A stretch of DNA of 37,035 nt from a virus, in the IMG/VR virus record IMGVR_UViG_3300035182_001720, positions 1 to 37,035 of that record; one strand, written 5' to 3'. Every line of letters begins with the position of its first letter. The stretch's first letter is position 1. The translations under genes were made by a program, and so were the position numbers. Positions 15,467 through 21,585 of the stretch are shown piece by piece. The notes beneath the pieces were generated by a model, which searched no databases, was not told the DNA's origin, and saw only the letters and a program-made list of their open reading frames with translations.

Positions 15467-16165
15467 ATGACTTGCGGAATATATCAGATTTTCAATAGAG
15501 TTACTGGAAAGAGCTACGTAGGCAAATCTATAAATATAGAGGGCAAACGTTGGAAAACGCATAGAGAGCTATTGCATACAAAAAAGCATCATTCTATCAA
15601 ACTCCAACGGGCTTGGAATAAGTATGGTCCAGATGTGTGGGAATGGAATATTCTCCAAGAATGTGAAGAAAGCAAGTTAGATTGGCTAGAAGTTTTCTGG
15701 CAAGGAAAATTAGATTCATATCATAAAGGATATGACAGCACTCTTCTAGCTCTAGAAAATGATAAAGTAATTAAAAAGTTGTCCATTGAACAGAAGAGGC
15801 AGATTGGAAATCGTAATGCTGGAAGAAAGTGGTCTGAGCAAGAAAGATTAAACCGTAGTGGGCGCAAAACATCTTTAGAAACTAAAGCCAAACTAAGCTC
15901 AGCGCTTAGAGGAAGAGTATTTTCAGAAGAGCATAAACAGAAACTTAGAGGAAGGGCATTTTCAGAAGAGCATAAACAGAAACTTAGAGGAAGAGTATTT
16001 TCAAAAGAGCATAAACAGAAACTTAGTGAGGCCACTAAAGGAAGAAAACTATCGGAAGAGCATAAGAGAAAACTTGGTGAAGCTCGAAAAGGGAAAGTTT
16101 TGTCTGAAGAACAGAAGCAAAGAATTAAAGATGGTTTAGCTGCAAAGAAATTTTGTAAGTCCTAG
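15467..16165 (+). CDS. GIY-YIG homing endonuclease with tandem C-terminal repeats (copy 2)
   Basis: 232-residue paralogue of the enzymes at 8560 and 23703. It shows CGIYQIFN (3-10), the SYVGKS segment (18-23), and the same RAWNKYGPDVWEWNILQE core. The C-terminal half contains tandem 13-residue units GRVFSEEHKQKLR (three close copies encoded by a 39-bp direct repeat at 15911-16027) and a further degenerate GRKLSEEHKRKL, likely NUMOD3-type DNA-binding units. It stands alone on the + strand inside the GC-rich minus-strand block and is clearly AT-richer, so it is an insertion. Its end overlaps the convergent 84-aa gene by 4 bp. Confidence 0.9.
   Translation: MTCGIYQIFNRVTGKSYVGKSINIEGKRWKTHRELLHTKKHHSIKLQRAWNKYGPDVWEWNILQECEESKLDWLEVFWQGKLDSYHKGYDSTLLALENDKVIKKLSIEQKRQIGNRNAGRKWSEQERLNRSGRKTSLETKAKLSSALRGRVFSEEHKQKLRGRAFSEEHKQKLRGRVFSKEHKQKLSEATKGRKLSEEHKRKLGEARKGKVLSEEQKQRIKDGLAAKKFCKS
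15911..16027 (+). repeat. Three tandem 39-bp repeats inside GIY-YIG gene
   Basis: Units at 15911-15949, 15950-15988 and 15989-16027 each encode one 13-residue GR[VA]FS[EK]EHKQKL[RS] module. They are nearly identical at the DNA level, which implies recent duplication. Confidence 0.85.
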
Positions 16166-16416
16166 TGTATATCGAATTCTTGGAAGTGGTGGAATTTCTC
16201 AGCGAATAACCTCTGCCCAAGATTGTCCATGAATTCTTTTGCTAGCTTGGCTTCGCAGGCTCGTCGAAGATTGGTCTTGTAAGAAGTAAGCCAAGTTTCG
16301 TAAGAGCAGGCTCCTCTTGGATCGCCACCTTCCGTTCTCTTAAAGATGGTGTGTGGCTTCTCCTGAATCCCGAGGAAATTTTGCATGTCTCTGATTTCAG
16401 AAATTTCAGAATTCAT
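16162..16416 (-). CDS. Hypothetical protein, 84 aa
   Basis: Unrecognised, 84 residues, with acidic and basic helices (LRRACEAKLAKEFMDNL) and a C-terminal His/Phe-rich end. Its ATG overlaps the upstream TAA by one base (TAATG), so it is coupled to the 69-aa gene before it. Last gene of the minus-strand run that begins at promoter C (18.9 kb). The stop overlaps the convergent GIY-YIG gene by 4 bp. Confidence 0.6.
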   Translation of the reverse strand: MNSEISEIRDMQNFLGIQEKPHTIFKRTEGGDPRGACSYETWLTSYKTNLRRACEAKLAKEFMDNLGQRLFAEKFHHFQEFDIH

Positions 16417-16625
16417 TAAGTCCTCCCCATGTGCTCGATCGTTTGCTGATCGTCTTCAGTGCTCGTGACCTTGAGAGAAACACTTTCTCCATAGCACCTA
16501 GGATCGTTACAGCGGAAAGTTCCAGCGGAAATAACTTCGTGACCAATCAACTGCTTCATGGTTGAGTGGGCAATGTGATTTCCAAAGATAACGATTCCCA
16601 CGTTTTTGAAATTGATGTACTTCAC
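16416..16625 (-). CDS. Hypothetical protein, 69 aa
   Basis: Unrecognised 69-residue protein with a GTG start. GGGGTG lies 4 nt before it. It contains CNDPRCYG, a possible metal-binding pair, and a hydrophobic N-terminal strand IVIFG. It is coupled by a TAATG overlap to the following 84-aa gene. Confidence 0.55.
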   Translation of the reverse strand: MKYINFKNVGIVIFGNHIAHSTMKQLIGHEVISAGTFRCNDPRCYGESVSLKVTSTEDDQQTIEHMGRT

Positions 16626-16656
16626 TTTTCACCCCGTTCACGGGTTCCCAGCTTAA

Positions 16657-17562
16657 TCACTTGACCTCCACAGGCTTGTTGGCCTTGAGGATGATACCCT
16701 CGTTCTTGGCCCACTGGTCTAGCTGCTCAACCGTATACCAGCCAGCGTCGTAAATGTGCTGGTCGCAAGGATTTAACCAGAAGATCACGGGATAGGCAGT
16801 CTTGATTTCGCCATTCTTCGTGCTCTTGATCTCGGTTGACCACTTGGGATCGAGGCAGTAGAAATGCTTCTTGGCCTGTTCCAGCCGCTTGGCAATTCCA
16901 GTCTTTTCCGCCGCATCCTTCAACTTGTAAATGTTTTCGTAGCCCGCCTTGAACTGATCCTTCGTTTCCTGAGAGATCATCGATTCGATACCAATCACGA
17001 GACCCGACACAGGCTTGAAGGGGTTGTTCGTGCTACTGATGTGGAGGACGGCATCACCACGAAGCATCGCGTCCTTGAGGAGCTTCAGAAATTCGATCAT
17101 CTCAGGTTCCCGAGTCACGATCCCGAATGAGCTCTCGTCCCAGGCCGAATGAGTCTGACGGGGTTGCCACTCCTGAAGGAGATCCTTCTTGGTCAGCTTC
17201 TTGGGAATACCAAGCTCGTAAGAGGAAGCAGCCCAAGCCTTAGCGATGGGATCACCAATCTTGAGCTTGTAGCGCTTGAGATCCTTTTCGTTGAAGTTCC
17301 AGTTGCGGAATCGAAGATCGTCCACACCAAGAGCGACCAAACCCTTTTCCTCATACCAGATTACATCTTTTGGCTTGATGCGAATTCGGCTGAAGTCGCA
17401 AACTCGCTTGTTGTCCGCCTCTTCGGTACTCATGCCCCCGCAGCGGCGACGCAGGGTCGAGACACCATGCTCATGCTCCGAACACCAGTTGTGCTCCAGG
17501 AGAATCGACGTTGGCTTCTGTCCCTCTTCCCCGATCAGCTGCGTGCTTGCGCTTGTCCGCAT
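16657..17562 (-). CDS. Hypothetical protein, 301 aa
   Basis: I do not recognise this protein. The N-terminal about 60 residues contain Cys/His (NWCSEHEHG, RRRCGG, RVCDF) that could bind zinc. The middle and C-terminal parts are rich in Lys, Trp and aromatic residues, with an LHISSTNNPFKPVSGL segment and VIFWLNPCDQHIYDAGW near the end. No signal or membrane segment is seen. I chose the ATG at 17562 because GGAG lies 8 nt upstream. A TTG at 17580 is in frame but overlaps the previous stop. It lies in the run from promoter C, after the small membrane protein. Confidence 0.65.
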   Translation of the reverse strand: MRTSASTQLIGEEGQKPTSILLEHNWCSEHEHGVSTLRRRCGGMSTEEADNKRVCDFSRIRIKPKDVIWYEEKGLVALGVDDLRFRNWNFNEKDLKRYKLKIGDPIAKAWAASSYELGIPKKLTKKDLLQEWQPRQTHSAWDESSFGIVTREPEMIEFLKLLKDAMLRGDAVLHISSTNNPFKPVSGLVIGIESMISQETKDQFKAGYENIYKLKDAAEKTGIAKRLEQAKKHFYCLDPKWSTEIKSTKNGEIKTAYPVIFWLNPCDQHIYDAGWYTVEQLDQWAKNEGIILKANKPVEVK

Positions 17563-17576
17563 CTCTTTTTCTCCAA

Positions 17577-17795
17577 TCAATAATGCCGTCGCCAGCTCCG
17601 TCCACGACGGCCAAACTTTTCGTAAAGCTTGGCTCCAACGATAATGACAGCAGCCAGGATTGCAAAGCCAACGATGAAGTCACCCGCCATCGTGGGAGTA
17701 AAGTAGCCTTCCGACCACCAGAATTCGTCAGCCTGCTGCTCTCGCTGACTCCGGTAAACGATCACTTTCTGAGGTTCTTTCGCTTGCAGGATCAT
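17577..17795 (-). CDS. Small membrane protein, 72 aa
   Basis: 72 residues with one clear transmembrane helix (DFIVGFAILAAVIIVGA, about 39-55) followed by a strongly basic tail (KFGRRGRSWRRHY), which by the positive-inside rule would place the C-terminus in the cytoplasm. The N-terminal 37 residues are polar. Its ATG overlaps the TGA of the J-domain gene by 4 bases (ATGA), so the two are translated together. A J-domain protein paired with a membrane anchor suggests that a chaperone activity is directed to the membrane (inference). Confidence 0.75.
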   Translation of the reverse strand: MILQAKEPQKVIVYRSQREQQADEFWWSEGYFTPTMAGDFIVGFAILAAVIIVGAKLYEKFGRRGRSWRRHY

Positions 17796-18163
17796 CGTCC
17801 AAACTCCCTTTCGAGGATTGTGTAGGCAGCGATCAGACGCTTGAAGGCCTCTTCTGCTGCTTTTCGTTCCATTCCGTGAATGTTGCACCGATCGGGATGA
17901 ACTTCCATCGCCTTGGTTCGGTAAGCCTTCTTGATCTCGTCCCAGGTGGCATTGGGACCGACGCCCAGAATGAACCGGGGAGACTGATCGTCGCCATGAA
18001 GAATTTCTTCTGCTTCTTTGAATCCCATCCGCTGATGGAACGCACCCGCCCACTGATCTTCTGAACCGTAACCCTCGACCCTTGGATCGTAGGTTTTGTA
18101 TTTGGCGAAGATGTCGCCAAATTTCTTGGGCGGCTTGGGAGTGGTGCTTCGAGCTCGTGCCAT
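17792..18163 (-). CDS. DnaJ-like J-domain protein
   Basis: 123 residues. The C-terminal half (about 63-120) is a J-domain: ILGVGPNATWDEIKKAYR leads into the diagnostic HPD triad at H89-P90-D91, and EEAFKRLIAAYTIL forms the last helix. J-domains stimulate the ATPase of host DnaK (Hsp70), so the phage could steer the host chaperone to its own targets. The N-terminal 60 residues are basic at first and contain no known domain, with no G/F or zinc region. The ATG overlaps the previous TAA (TAATG), and its TGA overlaps the next ATG. Confidence 0.85.
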   Translation of the reverse strand: MARARSTTPKPPKKFGDIFAKYKTYDPRVEGYGSEDQWAGAFHQRMGFKEAEEILHGDDQSPRFILGVGPNATWDEIKKAYRTKAMEVHPDRCNIHGMERKAAEEAFKRLIAAYTILEREFGR

Positions 18164-18651
18164 TAGATCACCTCACCATAGACGGCATGGATGTAACTAT
18201 GAGCACGCTTGGAATCTTCCATGTAGAACAGGGTCGTATCTGACTGAATTTCAGGGTAGTTATTGACGAACCACTGACCGAAACGCTGACCAGAAATCTT
18301 TCCATCAACAGCGACTGCCCAACGGTGGTAGGCTTCATCGATCTGCCAGATGGGATACTTCTTGATCCCAAACTTCTCGTGCCATTGACGGATGGTGTCC
18401 ATGACGACAGGATCGTTGGGACTGAGGTTGCTCATTGCCTTTCGGAAGTACCTGCTGACGATCTCGGCTGACCAACGAAGGGCCTTCTCGGGATTCTCAC
18501 CACCATCGGAAGCCACGACCTGATCGAAACTGCAGCGGTAGAGGCTTCCCTGAATGCCGTGATCGTTGTCTACGCTCTCCTGAATTGCGAGGCAGATGGC
18601 GCGGGTTTCAACCGGTCCGGCGTTCTGGGTCAGCTTCGAAAGGATGGTCAT
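18163..18651 (-). CDS. Hypothetical protein, 162 aa
   Basis: Unrecognised soluble protein of 162 residues, mostly helical by its pattern, with several Trp (RQWHEKFG, YHRWAVAV, QWFVNNYP). GGAG lies 6 nt before the ATG. It is the second gene of the promoter C run, 11 nt of leader after the SWIM gene stop plus its ribosome binding site, and is coupled by TAATG to the J-domain gene. Confidence 0.65.
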   Translation of the reverse strand: MTILSKLTQNAGPVETRAICLAIQESVDNDHGIQGSLYRCSFDQVVASDGGENPEKALRWSAEIVSRYFRKAMSNLSPNDPVVMDTIRQWHEKFGIKKYPIWQIDEAYHRWAVAVDGKISGQRFGQWFVNNYPEIQSDTTLFYMEDSKRAHSYIHAVYGEVI

Positions 18652-18676
18652 TTTGATCTCCAGGTTAACCTGCTGG

Positions 18677-18919
18677 TTAGCGCATGCTCACTTCGAAGGG
18701 GCGGTAGTTGCCGGGGAGGCCGATGCTGGTCAGGTGCTTGCAGTTCTTGTGCCGGATCCAGCCCGGGCAGCTGCAACCCCAGAACCTGCTGGTCTTGTGC
18801 TGGGCGACCGTGTAGACTCGGTTCGAAGAGCTGCTCTTGATCTCGAAGCGGTTCGTCCACTGACCGTTGTCAGGAAGTGCGACTGAACCTTGAGGACGGG
18901 TGACGATTGCGTTTGCCAT
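18677..18919 (-). CDS. SWIM zinc-finger protein, 80 aa
   Basis: 80 residues with a SWIM-type zinc finger CxC...CxH: C49 and C51 in WGCSCPGW, then C60 and H62 in NCKHL. SWIM fingers bind DNA or protein. The segment before it (FEIKSSSSNRVYTV) matches the beta-hairpin that precedes SWIM fingers. I chose the ATG at 18919 because promoter C and a GGAGG site lie just upstream. A longer frame extends through the promoter and is not coding. First gene of the run that continues to 16162. Confidence 0.78.
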   Translation of the reverse strand: MANAIVTRPQGSVALPDNGQWTNRFEIKSSSSNRVYTVAQHKTSRFWGCSCPGWIRHKNCKHLTSIGLPGNYRPFEVSMR

Positions 18920-18938
18920 GATTTTCCTCCAACAATAT

Positions 18939-18966
18939 AGTATACGGTTGCCCCTAGAAATATCAA
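18939..18966 (-). promoter_or_regulatory. Sigma70-type promoter C
   Basis: Minus strand: -35 TTGATA (18961-18966), 16-nt spacer, -10 TATACT (18939-18944). It heads the SWIM/J-domain run. GGAGG follows within about 20 nt. Confidence 0.78.
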
Positions 18967-18994
18967 GAGGGTTTTCAAAGTTTCTCAAATTCTT

Positions 18995-19240
18995 TTACAG
19001 AGCGAAAAGATCTCCAAGTTCTTCAAGCGTAATGTTGGTCCACGCAGCTTCACCCATCTGTTGGCGCATGATTGAAGGAACTGCGAGATCCTGATACTGA
19101 ATGGATTCTATTGTTTCCTTCTCAATGAAAACTCCGGGTTCTGGACTGAGCCCCCTATCCGAGAAAGTCATGTATCGAAGTGGTAAAAAATGCTCTGTTC
19201 CAACTAAACGAAGGCGGTAGATGTAAGCCGGAGGTATCAA
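18995..19240 (-). CDS. Hypothetical protein, 81 aa
   Basis: Unrecognised 81-residue protein. Start TTG at 19240, with GGAG 8 nt upstream, overlapping the previous TGA by 4 bases (TTGA), which supports coupled translation. A shorter form from an internal ATG (MTFSDRG) is possible but would remove the beta-like segment YIYRLRLVG. C-terminal half is acidic. Last gene of the promoter D run. Confidence 0.55.
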   Translation of the reverse strand: MIPPAYIYRLRLVGTEHFLPLRYMTFSDRGLSPEPGVFIEKETIESIQYQDLAVPSIMRQQMGEAAWTNITLEELGDLFAL

Positions 19241-19947
19241 GAATAAGTCTCCACAATGGATCGAACATTGACTTCTGTTCCCGCCCGCATCCGCCCGTGC
19301 TCCTCGGTATCGGCGTCCTTGACAACCTCTTTGAGAGCATCTAGGAACATATTCTTCAGGTCCGAATCTCGAACAGGATTCTTACCACGAACCTCGGCAA
19401 GCATATGATTCTTCCAGAAGTTATAGCTCTTACGAAGGGCAGCTTCGAACTCTTCAGAAGCCATGTTCGTAGCTGTACCACCGTCAGCCTTGAAGTGATT
19501 GGCCATCAGCGTACTAGGGGTCATTGGCTCGGCCTCGTCCGTTGTATGGGCAAGCACCGCGATGATTTCCCAGTCAGCTTCAGAGGATCGATCGTTATCT
19601 TCGGCCAGAACTTCGTAGCTGTAAAGGACGACACTCACGCTCTTTGCCAGAGGGAGCTCATCAACCAGAACGTAAGTTCGCTTTCTGGGAGTCTCACCTT
19701 CGACTCGACTCTCGTAAGTGGAAACGATCTCCATATCGGGAGTGATCTCGACCACCGAAGTACGAATCTGCTTGACCTCGATGGGCACCAGAATCACACC
19801 ATCCCGGTATCCCGGCTTGGCGAATTCGAAGTTCCGCATGACGGCCTCGATGAGAGTCTTGTCATCGTAGCTCTCGTAGAAGCCCTCAGGCTTGCGGGAG
19901 CCCTTGAAGAAGTTGCTAATTGCGATATCGCAAAATTCGAGGTTCAT
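19237..19947 (-). CDS. Conserved hypothetical protein, DUF3228-like
   Basis: 236 residues. The pattern GYRDGVILVPIEV, then VVEITPDMEI, LYSYEVLAED, ADWEIIAV and EAEPMTPSTLMANH resembles what I recall of the DUF3228 family, of unknown function. I cannot confirm this without a search. Single domain with a C-terminal helical region, no signal peptide. Its ATG overlaps the TGA of a 33-codon gene by 4 bases (ATGA), and its own stop overlaps the next gene. Confidence 0.65.
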   Translation of the reverse strand: MNLEFCDIAISNFFKGSRKPEGFYESYDDKTLIEAVMRNFEFAKPGYRDGVILVPIEVKQIRTSVVEITPDMEIVSTYESRVEGETPRKRTYVLVDELPLAKSVSVVLYSYEVLAEDNDRSSEADWEIIAVLAHTTDEAEPMTPSTLMANHFKADGGTATNMASEEFEAALRKSYNFWKNHMLAEVRGKNPVRDSDLKNMFLDALKEVVKDADTEEHGRMRAGTEVNVRSIVETYS

Positions 19948-20045
19948 CGGACATTCGCCTTTTGGAAGTAGTCAAATCGCCAGCAGGCCGTTGTGAGTTG
20001 TGAGTTCGAGTCCGGGAGTTCGGGCCGTAGTTGTTGTTCGCTCAT
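19944..20045 (-). CDS. Short coupled gene, 33 aa
   Basis: Minus strand ATG at 20045, TGA at 19944-19946. The product is 33 residues, beginning MSEQQLRPELPDSN and ending FDYFQKANVR, with no known motif. It follows promoter D and a GGAGG site, and its stop overlaps the next ATG (ATGA). It may be a real small protein or a leader whose translation opens the next start. The hairpin described at 20046-20092 covers its ribosome binding site. Confidence 0.65.
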   Translation of the reverse strand: MSEQQLRPELPDSNSQLTTACWRFDYFQKANVR

Positions 20046-20092
20046 GATAATTCCTCCACAGCTACCAATTTAGGCATTGTGGAGGAATTATC
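20046..20092 (-). promoter_or_regulatory. Perfect 15-bp inverted repeat covering a ribosome binding site
   Basis: Arms 20046-20060 and 20078-20092 are exact reverse complements with a 17-nt loop. Read on the minus strand the downstream arm holds GGAGG and ends next to the ATG of the 33-aa gene, and the upstream arm starts inside the -35 box of promoter D. RNA arriving from upstream would fold and hide the site. RNA started at promoter D would lack the first arm and be free. Confidence 0.8.
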
Positions 20093-20094
20093 AA
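20067..20094 (-). promoter_or_regulatory. Sigma70-type promoter D
   Basis: Minus strand: -35 TTGATA (20089-20094), 16-nt spacer, -10 TAAATT (20067-20072). The -10 is weaker than in the four sister promoters. The TTGATAATTCC context matches promoter E. Confidence 0.65.
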
Positions 20095-20109
20095 GATGGG
20101 TTTCTAGAT

Positions 20110-20661
20110 TTATTGCTGAGTCACGCTCTTTCGCTTATCCAGCTCGATATCCAGTTGTTTGAGAGAATCGTGAAGCAGAGGCTGATCCTTCAAGTAGCTT
20201 CGCACCATCTGCTTGGTGGTCTCTTCGCTGATCCTGGCCAGAGCGAAAACGTTGCCCGTCTGCTGATCCCTCCAGTAGTGGGGAACCTGAATTCCCTTCA
20301 ACTGAACGCTAACCAGATTCCGAATGACCTGGAGGGATTCCTGATTGGCGGCGGCGTTGACCTTCTTGCCATTGCCCGTCACGTTGTTCGCGGTAGCCTC
20401 GGCGAACATCGCTTCCACGTTGGCCTGAACCTTGACGGCAAGGGCGGCAAAGGCACGATTAGAGGCCTGAGTTCGCTGGAAGGAAATGTCACCCAGCGGA
20501 TTGGGAGCAGCAACACCAACAGCCGTGATGAAGCCAGCCTGCTCGGAATTGTCAACCCACTCCGGCTGGGTTGGATTCTTCGTCGTCGTGGCCAAGGTCT
20601 TCGGCTTGCCGCAGCCAATGAAGGTGGCGATGAGGATGAGGGAAAGTAGTGCGCTGCGCAT
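20110..20661 (-). CDS. LPP20-like lipoprotein
   Basis: 183 residues. The N-terminus is a lipoprotein signal: MRSALLSLILIATFIGC with a lipobox ending at C17, followed by GKPK. So it is probably exported and lipidated, then anchored in a membrane. The mature part resembles LPP20 lipoproteins: PEWV, GFITAVGVA, and a helix of alternating Ala (FQRTQASNRAFAALAVKVQ). It lies directly after a second LPP20-like gene that has no signal peptide. A lipoprotein in a phage early-type block could alter the host envelope or block superinfection (inference). Confidence 0.7.
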   Translation of the reverse strand: MRSALLSLILIATFIGCGKPKTLATTTKNPTQPEWVDNSEQAGFITAVGVAAPNPLGDISFQRTQASNRAFAALAVKVQANVEAMFAEATANNVTGNGKKVNAAANQESLQVIRNLVSVQLKGIQVPHYWRDQQTGNVFALARISEETTKQMVRSYLKDQPLLHDSLKQLDIELDKRKSVTQQ

Positions 20662-20670
20662 GGTAACCTC

Positions 20671-21270
20671 CTAGGGTAAGCGCGAGATTTGAGAGGAGTG
20701 CCTCTCTACCGTTACTGAAGGTCTTGAAACTGGTGCAGTCTGTCGTTTTAGCTCGTGGTATTCAATCTCATAAAGGTAGACTGAAACTCCCAAGTTACGG
20801 GCTTTGTTTAGCATGGAGGCCACACTAGAAGCCTTATCTTCGAAAGCTCTAGAACCCGGTCGCAGGTATCTCATCTCCTCTAAAGTGAAACTGAGATGAT
20901 TGAAGAAATACGTTTGAAGAACAATTCTGTCCAGCTGAATTAAGCAGTAAGTGGTGCCACCCAGAACTTCCATCTTCTTAACTGAAATGCCTGGGATGTC
21001 TGATAGGTAGGATGAAATCTCTACTTCGCTATCAGTTTTTGTTTCATCTTTGTACTTACCGAAGAATGTAGATCGATGCTCAGTACTTCTAGATTCTGTT
21101 TGTACTGAATCTACCGTTACGAAAATGCGAGAAGATAGATCCTGAAGGGCCTTCAATTTGGCCTTATCAATAGCCTCGGGGCCTTTTCCACTCGATACTC
21201 CCACACCATAATAATAGAGGGGAGTATTCTGTGGAGGCTCTGAAACCCAAGCTGGAAGATCCATCAACAT
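20671..21270 (-). CDS. LPP20-like protein without signal peptide
   Basis: 199 residues. The N-terminus PAWVSEPP, YYYGVGVSSGKG and AKLKALQDLSSRIFVTV follow the LPP20-like pattern (W-V, G-V-G, a regular amphipathic helix) seen in the next gene. There is no hydrophobic leader, so it may stay in the cytoplasm, or be part of a two-protein unit with the lipoprotein. The C-terminal region (about 135-199) is a different, helical and Ser-rich tail. Its ATG overlaps the TAA of the zinc-ribbon gene by one base (TAATG). The family call rests on pattern only. Confidence 0.6.
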   Translation of the reverse strand: MLMDLPAWVSEPPQNTPLYYYGVGVSSGKGPEAIDKAKLKALQDLSSRIFVTVDSVQTESRSTEHRSTFFGKYKDETKTDSEVEISSYLSDIPGISVKKMEVLGGTTYCLIQLDRIVLQTYFFNHLSFTLEEMRYLRPGSRAFEDKASSVASMLNKARNLGVSVYLYEIEYHELKRQTAPVSRPSVTVERHSSQISRLP

Positions 21271-21443
21271 TATCGCACCCAGATCCTTGCACCCTTAATG
21301 TTCTTCTTGCAAGAGGGGCAGTTGAAATCCACCGTATCTTCTTCCATTTCGTTGGTTCCGATTTCCAGGACGGTTAGAGTGGCAAGCAGGAATTCTTCAG
21401 TGCACTTGTGGCAAGTAACAAAAGCGGCCCTCTTGATGTTCAC
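21270..21443 (-). CDS. Small zinc-ribbon protein, 57 aa
   Basis: Minus strand GTG at 21443, TAA at 21270-21272. The 57-residue product has two CxxC pairs, C11-x-x-C14 (VTCHKCTEEF) and C42-x-x-C45 (FNCPSCKKN), with an acidic spacer, typical of a zinc ribbon that binds nucleic acid or RNA polymerase. AGGAGG lies just before the GTG, promoter E is upstream, and its stop overlaps the next ATG (TAATG). It is the first gene of the LPP20-like unit. Confidence 0.75.
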   Translation of the reverse strand: MNIKRAAFVTCHKCTEEFLLATLTVLEIGTNEMEEDTVDFNCPSCKKNIKGARIWVR

Positions 21444-21456
21444 TTGACCCTCCTAA

Positions 21457-21484
21457 ACACAGTATATGGATGCAGGGGGAATTA
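21457..21484 (-). promoter_or_regulatory. Sigma70-type promoter E
   Basis: Minus strand: -35 TTGATA, 16-nt spacer, -10 TATACT, ending about 14 nt before the GTG of the zinc-ribbon gene. Same TTGATAATTCC context as promoter D. Coordinates may be off by one or two bases. Confidence 0.75.
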
Positions 21485-21585
21485 TCAAGGGGGGATATTA
21501 GAAATTTCAAATTCTGTTGATTTCCAGAAAAACAGTGTTATAGATTCAGGCAGTTTACTGGTTACCAAATCTTGGAGGAATACAG

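Noticed and set aside
17577-18053. 158-codon frame on the minus strand
   Set aside because: Its first half overlaps the J-domain gene in another frame. Only the last 72 codons, from the ATGA overlap, are supported.
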